Shown: piece after piece, positions 8,908-17,061 of the stretch
Position numbering within the stretch: position 1 is the stretch's first letter
Layout of the letters: each line of letters starts with the position of its first letter
The notes under the pieces: generated by a model
What the model was told of the DNA's origin: nothing
The model's database searches: none
What the model saw: the letters and a program-made list of their open reading frames with translations, nothing else
NCBI RefSeq assembly: GCF_900115565.1
Contig: NZ_FOWW01000010.1
Coordinates: 1 to 64,000, forward strand
Length of the DNA stretch: 64,000 nt
Reading direction: 5' to 3'
From: Amycolatopsis arida
Lineage (GTDB): Bacteria; Actinomycetota; Actinomycetes; Mycobacteriales; Pseudonocardiaceae
Position numbers and translations under genes: made by a program

Positions 8908-8923
8908 ACGCAGTGCCCTGCGT
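8908..8923 (-). terminator. Small hairpin terminator after the LysR gene
   Basis: Read on the minus strand, ACGCAG-GGCA-ACTGCGT-type pairing (6-bp stem, 4-base loop) is followed by TTGTCGG, 10 bases after the LysR stop codon and 65 bases before egtA. It would separate the regulator transcript from the ergothioneine operon. Confidence 0.5.
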
Positions 8924-8932
8924 GGTTCCGGT

Positions 8933-9856
8933 TCAGGGCAGCGGCGCGCGGGCGCCGAGGCCGAGCTCGGCGGCCGCGCCCCGCACGGCGTCGATCACCA
9001 GGTGCAACGCGGGGCGACGGGCCGCGGTCCGCCGGTAGGCGATGGAGACCGTGCGCATCACCGGATCGGTGAGCGCGACGATGTCCACCCCCGGCGGGCG
9101 CAGGGAGAGCCCGAGGTCGGACACCAGCGTGACGCCGAGCCCGGCACCGACCATCGCCAGCGCGGTGGCCTGCTCCCCCACCTCGTGATCGATGGTCGGC
9201 TCGAACCCGGCGCGCTGGCAGGCGATCCGCACCGCCCTGCCGAAGTGGCTGCGCGGACCGGCCAGGATCCACGGCTGCTCGGCCAGGTCCTGCAGGGACA
9301 CCACACCCGCCGGCACCGTGCCCACGGGCACCGCGGCGTGCAGCCGCTCCACCGCGATCACCGCCCGCTCCAGGGCCGGGTCCTCGGGCATCGGGTAGTC
9401 CGAGTAGTCGATGACGAAGGAGAAGTCCAGCGTGCCGTCGCGGACGGCGCCAGCGGTCTCCTCCGGCGTCAGCTCGCGGGTGCGCACCTCGATGCCGGGG
9501 TGCGTGGCGGCCAGCGCGGACAGGGCCGGCGGCAGCAACCCGGACGCCACCGACGCCCACACGCCGGCGGTGAGCCGCACCGACCGGCTCTGCTGCGCCT
9601 CCTCCAGCGCCATCGTGGCCCGCTCCACCGCGCCGAGGATCTCCTCGGCGTGCTCGGCGAGCACCATGCCCAGGTCGGTGAGCTGGACTCGGCGGCCGAG
9701 CCGCTCGAAGAGCTTCCCGCCGACGTCCCTTTCGAGCTGGGCGAGCTGCTGGGACACCGCCGACGCGGTGTAGTGCAGCGCGGCCGCGGCGGCGGTGACC
9801 GTGCCGCGCCGGCGCAGCTCCCGGAGCATCCGCAGCCGGTGCAACGAGAGCTCCAT
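8933..9856 (-). CDS. LysR-family transcriptional regulator
   Basis: 307 residues from the ATG at 9856; the longer open frame continues upstream without coding character. The N-terminal winged helix-turn-helix (MELSLHRLRMLRELRRRGTVTAAAAAL, in two blocks, then HYTASAVSQQLAQLER) is typical of LysR proteins, followed by a two-lobed effector domain from about residue 90. It is divergent from the amino-acid dehydrogenase at 10110 with 253 bp between them, the arrangement expected of a LysR protein that controls its neighbour and itself. The effector is unknown; glutamate or branched-chain amino acids are reasonable guesses from context. Confidence 0.88.
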   Translation of the reverse strand: MELSLHRLRMLRELRRRGTVTAAAAALHYTASAVSQQLAQLERDVGGKLFERLGRRVQLTDLGMVLAEHAEEILGAVERATMALEEAQQSRSVRLTAGVWASVASGLLPPALSALAATHPGIEVRTRELTPEETAGAVRDGTLDFSFVIDYSDYPMPEDPALERAVIAVERLHAAVPVGTVPAGVVSLQDLAEQPWILAGPRSHFGRAVRIACQRAGFEPTIDHEVGEQATALAMVGAGLGVTLVSDLGLSLRPPGVDIVALTDPVMRTVSIAYRRTAARRPALHLVIDAVRGAAAELGLGARAPLP

Positions 9857-10109
9857 GCAGGAAGCGTAAACGGAACCCTGCATGATCCTTAACTGGACGC
9901 GCGGCGCCGGCCGGTCGCACCCTGGTGTCGTAGGAGTCGCCTCGCGGTCGCCGTCGGCGGACCGCCGCACCGCATCCCACAGCACGCCGCCCGTCGCCAG
10001 CGGGCGGGTGAGTCCTGCGCGCGTGCGGCCGCCCGGTGTTCGGGAGGAGACCGGATCCCGGGACGGTCCCGGGCATGGGCGAGCAGGAGTCGACCAGGAG
10101 GTGGGGAGC

Positions 10110-11291
10110 ATGCAGAACACCGAACCGCTGCTGCGGCTGACGTGGACCGACCCGGTGACCGGCACGCACGGCTACCTGGTCGTGCACACCTTGGTCGCCG
10201 GCCTGGCCACCGGCGGGACCCGGATGCGCGCCGGGTGCACGCTGTCCGAGGTGGAGGACCTGGCCCGCGGGATGGCCGCCAAGACGGCGGTGTTCGGCCT
10301 GCCGGTGGGCGGCGCCAAGGGCGGCATCGACTTCGACCCCAAGGACCCGCGCGCGGTGGGGGTGCTGGAGCGCTTCTGCCAGGCGATGCGGCCCTGGCTG
10401 GACGCGCACTGGGTGACCGCGGAGGACCTGGGCGTGCCGCAGCACCTCATCGACGAGGTCTTCGCCCGGCTGGGCCTGGGGCAGTCCTACCACGCGGCGA
10501 TCCGCCGATCGGCCGACCCGGAGCGGACGCTGCGCCGGGTGCAGGCCGGGCTCAACGCGCCAGTGCCGGGCGGGCTGCTGCTCGGCGACGTGGTCGGCGG
10601 GTACGGCGTCGCGCAGGCCTGCCTGGGCGCGGTGGCGGCCGGCGAGTGGGACGACGCGGCGACCACCGTGGCGATCCAGGGCGTGGGGACCATGGGCGGG
10701 GCCGCCGCGTGGTACCTGCACGAGGCGGGCCTGCGGGTGGTGGCGGTGGCCGACGCGGCCGGCACCCTGTACGACCCGGCCGGCCTGGACGTTCCCGCGC
10801 TGCTGGAGCTGCGTGACGCGTTCGGGGAGATCGACAGGGCCGGGGTGCCGCCCGAGGTGCGCCGGCTGCCGCGCGGCGCGGTGCTCGGGGTGCCCGCCGA
10901 CATCCTGGTGCCGGCGGCGATCTCCTACGCGATCACTCCGGACAACACCGTGGACGTGCGGGCCAGGGTCGTGGTCGAGGCGGCCAACGCGGCGACCACG
11001 CCGGAGGCCGAGGCGATGCTGGCCGCGCGGGGCATCCCGGTGATCCCGGACTTCGTGGCCAATGCCGGCGCGGCCGCCTGGGCGTGGTGGTTGCTGCTCG
11101 GGCAGGTCGGGGCCGACCCCGGGGACTCGTTCCTGCGGTTGCGCACGGAGATGCAGGCCAAGGTGTCGCTCCTGCTCGCCCAGTGGTCCGCGGTCGGCGT
11201 GCCGCCGCGACGGACGGCCGAGGAGCTGGCCGCCGCGCAGCGTCACACGGAGGCGCCGGTGCCCGAGGCCACCATGGTCACCATCCCCTGA
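10110..11291 (+). CDS. Glu/Leu/Phe/Val dehydrogenase
   Basis: 393 residues, starting at the ATG 10110 behind AGGAGGTGGGGAG. NAD(P)-dependent oxidative deamination of an L-amino acid. The N-terminal catalytic domain has GGTRMRAG and LPVGGAKGGIDFDP with the catalytic lysine in the GGAKGG loop, and the C-terminal Rossmann domain has VAIQGVGTMGGAAAWYL and ANAATTPEA. The GGxKGG loop resembles glutamate dehydrogenases more than leucine or valine dehydrogenases, but the substrate cannot be fixed. It is divergently transcribed from a LysR gene that probably controls it. Confidence 0.88.
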   Translation: MQNTEPLLRLTWTDPVTGTHGYLVVHTLVAGLATGGTRMRAGCTLSEVEDLARGMAAKTAVFGLPVGGAKGGIDFDPKDPRAVGVLERFCQAMRPWLDAHWVTAEDLGVPQHLIDEVFARLGLGQSYHAAIRRSADPERTLRRVQAGLNAPVPGGLLLGDVVGGYGVAQACLGAVAAGEWDDAATTVAIQGVGTMGGAAAWYLHEAGLRVVAVADAAGTLYDPAGLDVPALLELRDAFGEIDRAGVPPEVRRLPRGAVLGVPADILVPAAISYAITPDNTVDVRARVVVEAANAATTPEAEAMLAARGIPVIPDFVANAGAAAWAWWLLLGQVGADPGDSFLRLRTEMQAKVSLLLAQWSAVGVPPRRTAEELAAAQRHTEAPVPEATMVTIP

Positions 11292-11309
11292 CTGGGGGCC
11301 GACCTGTCG

Positions 11310-11325
11310 CAGTACGTACGTACGG
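11310..11325. promoter_or_regulatory. AcnR-type operator upstream of acnR
   Basis: CAGTACGTACGTACGG fits the AcnR site described in Corynebacterium glutamicum (CAGnACnnncGTACTG, quoted from memory) at all defined positions but one, the penultimate base. It lies 37 bases before the acnR start, suggesting autoregulation. Confidence 0.65.
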
Positions 11326-11362
11326 ATTGCGATCTGACGATCCCTGGTGACAGGATCGGGGA

Positions 11363-12004
11363 ATGCCACGGGTCAGTCAGGACCACCTCGACGCGCGCCG
11401 GCGTCAGATCCTCGACGGCGCGCGGATGTGCTTCGCCCGGTACGGCTACGAGGGTGCCACGGTTCGCCGGCTCGAGGAAGCCACCGGGCTGTCCCGCGGG
11501 GCGATCTTCCACCATTTCCGGGACAAGGAGTCGCTGTTCCTCGCGCTCGCCGAGGACGACGCGGTCCGGATGGCGGACGTCGTCGCCGAGCAGGGCCTGG
11601 TGCAGGTGATGCGTGACCTGCTCGACAGCGACAAGCAGGACCGGCGGGATGGCCCGTACCCGGCCGACTGGCTGGGCACGCGGTTGGAGGTGTCCCGACG
11701 GCTGCGCACCGACCCGGAGTTCCGGGCCCGGTGGGCGGAGCGGTCCGAACAGCTCACCACCGCGACCCGGCGCCGGCTGGAGCGCCAGCGCGAGGCCGGC
11801 AACCTGCGCGACGACGTGCCGCTGGGCGTCCTCACCAGCTTCCTCGAGCTCGTGCTCGAGGGGCTGGTGTCGCACCTGGCGATGGGGTTGCCCGCCGACG
11901 ACCTCGGCCCGGTGCTCGACCTGGTCGAGGAGTCGGTCCGGCGGCACCGGGCCCGGGATGAGCCGGTCCGGCGGCCCGGGTCGGCCGAGTACGCGCCGAG
12001 CTGA
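11363..12004 (+). CDS. acnR: TetR-family regulator, AcnR-like
   Basis: 213 residues. The helix-turn-helix region (ILDGARMCFARYGYEGATV, then RRLEEATGLSRGAIFHHF and DKESLFLALAEDDA) is almost the same as that of C. glutamicum AcnR, the TetR repressor of aconitase, and the C-terminal domain keeps the RLEVSRRLRTDPEFRA segment of that protein. AcnR is known to bind citrate and Mg and to repress acn. In many relatives acnR sits directly downstream of acn; here it is about 11 kb away, separated by the egt operon and others. An AcnR-type operator precedes it. Confidence 0.82.
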   Translation: MPRVSQDHLDARRRQILDGARMCFARYGYEGATVRRLEEATGLSRGAIFHHFRDKESLFLALAEDDAVRMADVVAEQGLVQVMRDLLDSDKQDRRDGPYPADWLGTRLEVSRRLRTDPEFRARWAERSEQLTTATRRRLERQREAGNLRDDVPLGVLTSFLELVLEGLVSHLAMGLPADDLGPVLDLVEESVRRHRARDEPVRRPGSAEYAPS

Positions 12005-12063
12005 GCCCGTGCCGAGCTGCGGGAGGCGGCGGCGCGTGGTGCAGTAGAGGACTTGGAGGTGTC

Positions 12064-12630
12064 ATGGACCTGCTCGACGCGCACGGCCGCGCGATGCGCG
12101 GCTTCGACCGCACCATCCACCAGGTCGGGGACCACCAGTGGGCCGAGGCCACCCCGTGCACCGACTGGACCGTCCGCCACCTCGTCAATCACGTGGTGAG
12201 CGAGCAGCTGTGGGTGCCGCACCTGCTCGCCGGGGAGGCCCTGGACGACGTCGGGGATCGCTACGCCGGCGACGTGCTCGGTGGCGACCCCGCCGGCACC
12301 TGGCGCGCGGCGGCCGCCGCGGCCCGCGCCGCCTGGATCGAACCGGGGGCGCTGGACCAGCGGGTGCACCTCACCAGCGGACGGATCGACGCCACCGAGT
12401 ACGGCTGGCAGATGACCGTGGACCTGGCCGTGCACGGCTGGGACCTGGCCCGCGCCATCGGTGTGCCGCACCCCATCGAGGACGCCGTCGCCGCCGAGTT
12501 GCTCGACCGGGTCGCCCCCGAGGTCGAGCAGTGGCGGGACGCGGGCATCGTCGCCCCGCCGGTCCCGGTGCCCGCCGACGCCGACCCGCCCGACCGCCTG
12601 GTCGCCCTCCTCGGCCGCGACCCGCGATAA
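12064..12630 (+). CDS. TIGR03086-type DinB-like protein (maleylpyruvate isomerase N-terminal family)
   Basis: 188 residues, with ATG preceded by GGAGGTGTC. The sequence has TPCTDWTVRHLVNHVV near residue 40 and a second His-containing helix, VDLAVHGWDLARAIG, which together form the metal-binding four-helix bundle of the DinB/mycothiol-dependent isomerase superfamily. Proteins of this kind are thiol-S-transferases or isomerases in actinomycetes that use mycothiol; the substrate of this subgroup is unknown. It follows acnR by 59 bp and may share its transcript. Confidence 0.8.
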   Translation: MDLLDAHGRAMRGFDRTIHQVGDHQWAEATPCTDWTVRHLVNHVVSEQLWVPHLLAGEALDDVGDRYAGDVLGGDPAGTWRAAAAAARAAWIEPGALDQRVHLTSGRIDATEYGWQMTVDLAVHGWDLARAIGVPHPIEDAVAAELLDRVAPEVEQWRDAGIVAPPVPVPADADPPDRLVALLGRDPR

Positions 12631-12798
12631 CCGCACGGATCGCGGAATCTACGTTCGGGACGGCGAGACCTCCGTTCGGGGGCACGGGCGCTACCCGCGA
12701 GGCTGCTCCAGGGGGACACCCGCCCCGAGCAGCAGCCCCGAGGCGCACCGCACCACACTGGACACCCGGTCACGCGGGCGAGGACCGGGCGGTCCGAC

Positions 12799-12944
12799 TA
12801 GGATGGGGCACCATCCCGTGAGTCTCTTCGAGGAGTGACTTCCCCCGTGCGCGCAGCACCGTCACCCGACGGCAGTACCAAGCCGGGTGACGAGCCCGGC
12901 TTCCCCGTCTCCCCCGCCCCGCACACCCCTGGCGGTCGCGGCTG
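12799..12944 (+). promoter_or_regulatory. Promoter and structured leader of the CNNM/CorC-type pair
   Basis: A TAGGAT -10 box (12799-12804) would start a transcript near 12811, giving a 130-base untranslated leader. Within it GTCACCCG (12861-12868) can pair with CGGGTGAC (12884-12891), while an overlapping AAGCCGGG (12880-12887) can instead pair with CCCGGCTT (12895-12902). The two hairpins exclude each other, the layout of an attenuator or riboswitch platform. It does not match the conserved core of the Mg-sensing M-box or of yybP-ykoY as I know them. The 170 bases before 12799 hold only a short CGTTCGGGACGGCGAG element related to the repeats near 50.8 kb. Confidence 0.45.
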
Positions 12945-14288
12945 ATGGACGTCCTGCTCGCCATCGGCGGTGTGCTGTTCGTGGTGCTGCTGACCATCGG
13001 CACCGGCCTGGCCGTCGCCGCCGAGTTCTCCCTCACCGCGCTCGAGCGCAGCACCGTCCAGGCCGATGTGCGCCGAGTCGGCGACCGCAGGTCGAAGACC
13101 CTGCTGCACGCCCATCGCACGCTGTCGTTCCAGCTCTCCGGCGCCCAGGTGGCCATCACGCTGACCACGCTGGTCACCGGGTTCGTCGCCGAGCCGCTGC
13201 TCGGCGAGCTGGTCCGGCCCGCGTTCACCGCGCTCGGCATGTCACCGCCGGTGGCCCGCGGAGCGTCCCTGGTGGTGGCCCTGTTCCTCGCGACCTCGCT
13301 GTCGATGGTGCTCGGCGAGATGGTCCCGAAGAACCTGGCCGTCGCCAGGCCACTGCAGACCGCCAGGGCGGTGGTCGGCTACCACGACCGGTTCTCCCGG
13401 CTGTTCGGATGGCTGATCCGGCTGATGAACAACAGCGCGAACTGGGTGGTCCACAAGTTCGGCGTCGAGCCGCAGGAGGAGTTGCGCTCGGCCCGCTCAC
13501 CCCAGGAGCTGGGCTCGATCGTGCGGACCAGCGCGGAGAGCGGCGCGCTGGACAGCGCCACCGCGCAGTTGCTGGACCGATCGCTGCGGTTCGGCGACCG
13601 CACCGCCGACGAGCTGATGACCTCGCGGGTGCAGGTCGAGTCGCTCACCGTGGACAGCACGATCAACGACCTCGTCGAGGCGGCGCTGCGCACCGGGTTC
13701 TCCCGCTTCCCGGTCTACGCCGAGGACCTCGACGACGTCCAGGGTGCCGTGCACGTCAAGCAGGCGTTCACCGTGCCGGCCGCCGAGCGCGCCCACGTCA
13801 AGATCGGCTCGGTGATGCGTCCGGTGCCGACCGTGCCCGAGTCGCTGCCCGGTGACGCGCTGCTCGACCGGCTGCGCGCCTCCCGGTTCCAGCTCGCCAT
13901 CGTCGTCGACGAGTACGGCGGCACCGCCGGCATGGTCACCCTGGAGGACGTGGTCGAGGAGATCATCGGCGACGTCCGGGACGAGCACGACGAGCGCGAG
14001 GCCCCCGCGTCGCGGCGGCTCGGCACGGACAGTTGGTTGGTGTCCGGCCAACTGCGCGCCGACGAGATTCGCGACCTCACCGGCTTCCGGATGCCCGAGG
14101 GCGACTACGAGACCGTGGCCGGGCTGGTGCTGGAGCGGCTGGGCAAGATTCCGACCTCGGGCGAGTCGATCGACGTCGACGGCTGGCGGCTAACCGTGAT
14201 GGCCATGGACCGGCACCGGATCGCGGAGTTGAGCCTGCGCCGCACCGGGGAGGGCACCACCGCGGCGCCGGAGGAGGCCGACCGATGA
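12945..14288 (+). CDS. CNNM/CorC-type membrane protein with CBS domains (HlyC/CorC family)
   Basis: 447 residues in the standard three-part layout. A DUF21/CNNM membrane domain fills residues 1-190 (AAEFSLTALERSTVQ, SGAQVAITLTTLVTGF, LGEMVPKNLAVARP), two CBS domains span roughly 200-335 (TSRVQVESLTVDS, FSRFPVYAEDLDDVQG, VDEYGGTAGMVTLEDV), and a CorC/HlyC C-terminal domain follows (LRADEIRDLTGFRMPEGDYETVAG split as blocks). CNNM homologues export magnesium or cobalt ions; the old haemolysin label is historical. It overlaps the next gene by 4 bp (ATGA) and lies behind a structured leader. Confidence 0.9.
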   Translation: MDVLLAIGGVLFVVLLTIGTGLAVAAEFSLTALERSTVQADVRRVGDRRSKTLLHAHRTLSFQLSGAQVAITLTTLVTGFVAEPLLGELVRPAFTALGMSPPVARGASLVVALFLATSLSMVLGEMVPKNLAVARPLQTARAVVGYHDRFSRLFGWLIRLMNNSANWVVHKFGVEPQEELRSARSPQELGSIVRTSAESGALDSATAQLLDRSLRFGDRTADELMTSRVQVESLTVDSTINDLVEAALRTGFSRFPVYAEDLDDVQGAVHVKQAFTVPAAERAHVKIGSVMRPVPTVPESLPGDALLDRLRASRFQLAIVVDEYGGTAGMVTLEDVVEEIIGDVRDEHDEREAPASRRLGTDSWLVSGQLRADEIRDLTGFRMPEGDYETVAGLVLERLGKIPTSGESIDVDGWRLTVMAMDRHRIAELSLRRTGEGTTAAPEEADR

Positions 14289-15334
14289 GCGACGCCCTCG
14301 CCATCTCGCTGATCGGCGTGCTGCTACTGGCGAACGCGTTCTTCGTCGGCGCCGAGTTCGCGCTCATCTCCTCCCGCCGTGACCGGTTGGAGGCGTTGCT
14401 GGAGCAGGGCAAGGCGCGCGCCCGGATCGTGATCAACGCCAGCCGCAACGTCTCCCTCATGCTGGCCGGCGCGCAGCTGGGCATCACCATCTGCTCGCTG
14501 TTGCTGCTGCAGTTCGGCGAGCCGGCGGTGGCGCACCAGTTGGAGGCGGCGTTCACCGCGCTCGGCGTCCCGATCCCGGGGTACGTGTTGCACGGGATCT
14601 CGTTCACCGTCGCGCTGGCCGCGATGACGTTGCTGCACGTCCTGATCGGCGAGATGGTGCCGAAGAACCTCGCGATCGCCGAGCCGGAGCGGCTGGCGCT
14701 GTGGCTGGTGCCGGTGCACGTTGCCTGGGTGAAGCTGGCGAACCCGTTCATCTGGCTGCTCAACTCGGTGGCCAACCTGGTGCTGCGGCTGGCGAAGGTG
14801 GAGCCCAAGGACGAGTTGGAGACCGCCTACACCTCCGACGAGTTCGCCGCTCTGCTCAGCGAGTCCCGCCGGGAGGGTTTGCTCGAGCAGGCGGAGCACC
14901 GGCGGCTCAGCCAGACGCTGTCGTCGGCGCAGAAGACCGTCGCCGACGTGCTGGTGCCGATGGCGGAGCTGAAGACGCTGCCGAGCATGCCGACGGTCGG
15001 CGACGTCGAACGGGTCGTGTCGTCGACCGGGTTCTCCCGGTTCCCGTTGTGCGCGGCCCCCGGCGAGCTGGTCGGCTACCTGCACGTCAAGGACGTGCTC
15101 GACCTGGTGGGCGAGGACCCGGACACCCGGGTGCCGGACAGCAAGGTCCGCCGGCTCACCCAGCTGCCGGCGAGCGCGCGGCTGGACGAGGCGCTGTCCG
15201 CGCTGCGCGCCGACGGCAGCCACCTCGCCTGCGCGCTGGACTCCGCCGGGGCCGTGGTCGGGGTGGTCGCCCTCGAGGACCTGGTGGAGGAGTACGTCGG
15301 CACGGTGCGCGACGGGACGCACGTCGCACTGTGA
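14285..15334 (+). CDS. CNNM/CorC-type membrane protein with CBS domains, second copy
   Basis: 349 residues, ATG overlapping the stop of the preceding paralogue. The membrane domain is conserved (FFVGAEFALISSRRDRLEAL, LAGAQLGITICSLLLLQFGEP in two blocks, IGEMVPKNLAIAEPERLAL) and is followed by a CBS pair (MAELKTLPSMPTVGD, STGFSRFPLCAAPGEL, VVGVVALEDLVEEYVG). Unlike its partner it lacks the CorC/HlyC C-terminal domain and ends soon after the second CBS domain. Pairs of one long and one short protein of this family are common in actinobacteria, where they probably form a heteromeric divalent-cation exporter. Confidence 0.9.
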   Translation: MSDALAISLIGVLLLANAFFVGAEFALISSRRDRLEALLEQGKARARIVINASRNVSLMLAGAQLGITICSLLLLQFGEPAVAHQLEAAFTALGVPIPGYVLHGISFTVALAAMTLLHVLIGEMVPKNLAIAEPERLALWLVPVHVAWVKLANPFIWLLNSVANLVLRLAKVEPKDELETAYTSDEFAALLSESRREGLLEQAEHRRLSQTLSSAQKTVADVLVPMAELKTLPSMPTVGDVERVVSSTGFSRFPLCAAPGELVGYLHVKDVLDLVGEDPDTRVPDSKVRRLTQLPASARLDEALSALRADGSHLACALDSAGAVVGVVALEDLVEEYVGTVRDGTHVAL

Positions 15335-15404
15335 GCGAGCGTGCGAGCGAACCATTGACCGCGGGGATGCGTACGCCACCGACGAGCGCCAGCGAGAGGA
15401 GGCG
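15333..15404. repeat. Interspersed GCGAGCGAACC...CCACCGACGAGCGCCAGCGAG element, copy A
   Basis: GCGAGCGAACCA, a variable middle, then CACCGACGAGCGCCAGCGAG fill the gap between the two genes. The same two cores with the same spacing recur at 39928-40000, and the second core recurs at 22774-22795. Copies A and B both begin at a stop codon. Confidence 0.6.
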
Positions 15405-15405
15405 G

Positions 15406-16296
15406 ATGCGGGTACTGCCGGAAGCGGAGTGGCGGGCCCGGGAGCGCGCCCACGCCGAGCGGATGCGGGCGTGGACCCGGCCGCACCAGGAGCGCCGGGC
15501 CCGCGGGGAGAAGCACCCGGTGCTGGACTTCCTCTTCACCTACTACTCGCACCGCCCCGCGCACCTGGAGCGGTGGCAGCCGGGGATCGACGTGGTGCTG
15601 GCCGGTGCCGCCCGCCACTTCCTGGACCGGCCCGGCTTCCGGGAGGTCGACGGCGGTGTCGCCCTCGACCGCGGCGCGCTCACCCCGGCGCGGGCCCGCA
15701 CCGCGCGGTTCGTGCTCGACCTGCTCACCGCGACGGCCGCCCGGTCGCCCCGGCTGAGCTGCTTCGGGCTGCACGAGTGGGCGATGGTCTACCGGTTGCC
15801 ACCCGAGCGGGTGCGGCACGCCCAGCTGCCCCTGCGGCTGGGCACGGCCGGCACCGACAGGGTGGTGGAGTCGCTGGACATCCGGTGCGGGCACTACGAC
15901 GCGTTCCGGTTCTTCACCGCGCCGGCCCGGCCGCGCAACGCGCTGCGGCCGAGCCGGGAGACCCAGCGCGACCTGGAGCAGCCGGGTTGCCTGCACGCCA
16001 ACATGGATCTCTACAAGTGGGCGTACAAGCTCGACCCGTTCCTGCCGGCGGAGCTGGTGGGCGACTGCTTCGCGCTGGCCGTGGAGATCCGCGAGCTGGA
16101 CATGCGGGCCAGCCCCTACGACCTGGGCGAGCTGGGCTACCCGCCGGTGCGGATCGAGACGGCCGAGGGGCGAGCGGAGTACGCGCGGGCACAGGCGGAG
16201 TTCACCCGGCGGGCGGCGCCGCTGCGCGAGCGGCTGATCGCGCGGTGCCGGGACCTGCTCGCCCCGGAGGACGGCGACCACGCGGAAAACAACTGA
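15406..16296 (+). CDS. Conserved actinobacterial protein, often labelled 3-methyladenine DNA glycosylase
   Basis: 296 residues from the ATG at 15406 behind GAGAGGAGGCGG. Landmarks are an Arg-rich N-terminus, HPVLDFLFTYYSHRPAHLERW, CFGLHEWAMVYR, HYDAFRFFT and CLHANMDLYKWAYKL. I recognise it as a conserved actinobacterial family that databases commonly name 3-methyladenine DNA glycosylase. I see no helix-hairpin-helix Asp motif of the AlkA/TAG families, so that name looks unsupported. The conserved His, Cys and Tyr residues suggest an enzyme. It follows the CNNM pair with an intervening repeat. Confidence 0.75.
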   Translation: MRVLPEAEWRARERAHAERMRAWTRPHQERRARGEKHPVLDFLFTYYSHRPAHLERWQPGIDVVLAGAARHFLDRPGFREVDGGVALDRGALTPARARTARFVLDLLTATAARSPRLSCFGLHEWAMVYRLPPERVRHAQLPLRLGTAGTDRVVESLDIRCGHYDAFRFFTAPARPRNALRPSRETQRDLEQPGCLHANMDLYKWAYKLDPFLPAELVGDCFALAVEIRELDMRASPYDLGELGYPPVRIETAEGRAEYARAQAEFTRRAAPLRERLIARCRDLLAPEDGDHAENN

Positions 16297-16306
16297 GCGT
16301 CACCAC

Positions 16307-16334
16307 TTGCCGAGAAGCACTCGCCTGTTAGAGT
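16307..16334 (+). promoter_or_regulatory. Housekeeping-type promoter
   Basis: TTGCCG and TAGAGT are separated by 16 bp in an unusually AT-rich patch, about 64 bases before the ATG at 16398. The site is read directly from sequence; activity is inferred. Confidence 0.5.
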
Positions 16335-16397
16335 GATAACGTTTTGGTTGCATACGGAGAGCAGCCACACATCGCCGTCTGTAGCGAGAGGACACCG

Positions 16398-17054
16398 ATG
16401 GGCCGACACAGCAAGGTCGACCGACCGGCTCCACCGCGACCCGACGGTCGCACGTCCACCGGCAGCCACCGCGCCGTCGGTCGCACGCCCCGGCGGCGGA
16501 TCGCCGCCTGGCCGATCGTGTGCACGGTCCTGGTGGCGCTGCTCGGCATGGGATGGCTCGGGCTGAGCTGGGCCGACGGGGTGCTGGCCAGCCGCGCCGA
16601 GGCGCAGGCGTCGAGCTGCCAGGAGGGTGACGCGACGCTGCGGGTGGTGGTCACCCCCAGCGCCGAGCAACCGGTGACCGCCGCCGCGGCCCGGTGGAAC
16701 GAGGCCAGGACGGTGGTCCGGGCGCACTGCGTCCACGTGGAGGTCGAGGCGATGCCGTCGCGTCGGGTGCTGGACGCCCTGGCCGGCGCGACCAACCTCG
16801 ACGCCATCGGCGGCATGCCGGCGGGGTGGCTGCCCGAGTCGTCCTGGTGGATCAGCGAGCTGACCCAGAACAGGCCCGAGATGATCGCCTCCCCCGCCGA
16901 GTCGGTGACCTCGGCCCGGGGCGCGGACTACCCGTTCCTCGGACTGTCCGGCGAGGGCATCGACGTGGTGCAGAAGCACGCGATGCAGTCGTTCCGGGCG
17001 TTCCTGCTGGAACCGACGCAGCAGGCCGACTTCGCCGCGGCCGGTATCGGGTAG
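16398..17054 (+). CDS. Shortened substrate-binding-like membrane-anchored protein
   Basis: 218 residues. It begins MGRHSKVD, a common start of actinobacterial membrane-anchored binding/VWA proteins, has one membrane anchor (about residues 38-58, IVCTVLVALLGMGWLGL), then an extracytoplasmic part with CQEGDATLRVVVTPS, GWLPESSWWISELTQ, ARGADYPFLGLSGEG and a binding-protein-like tail SFRAFLLEPTQQADFAAAG. Full-length relatives carry about 200 more residues between the ESSWW and DYPFL segments and often a C-terminal VWA domain. The frame is intact, so this is either a reduced version of that family or a decaying copy with a clean internal deletion. Confidence 0.6.
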   Translation: MGRHSKVDRPAPPRPDGRTSTGSHRAVGRTPRRRIAAWPIVCTVLVALLGMGWLGLSWADGVLASRAEAQASSCQEGDATLRVVVTPSAEQPVTAAAARWNEARTVVRAHCVHVEVEAMPSRRVLDALAGATNLDAIGGMPAGWLPESSWWISELTQNRPEMIASPAESVTSARGADYPFLGLSGEGIDVVQKHAMQSFRAFLLEPTQQADFAAAGIG

Positions 17055-17061
17055 CCCCCGG

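Noticed and set aside
9882-10109. N-terminal extension of the amino-acid dehydrogenase
   Set aside because: The frame is open but crosses the LysR promoter region, lacks conserved sequence and ignores the good ribosome site before 10110.
12799-12944. Magnesium M-box or yybP-ykoY riboswitch ahead of the CNNM genes
   Set aside because: The region has competing hairpins, but I could not match the conserved internal motifs of either class, so only a generic structured leader is claimed.
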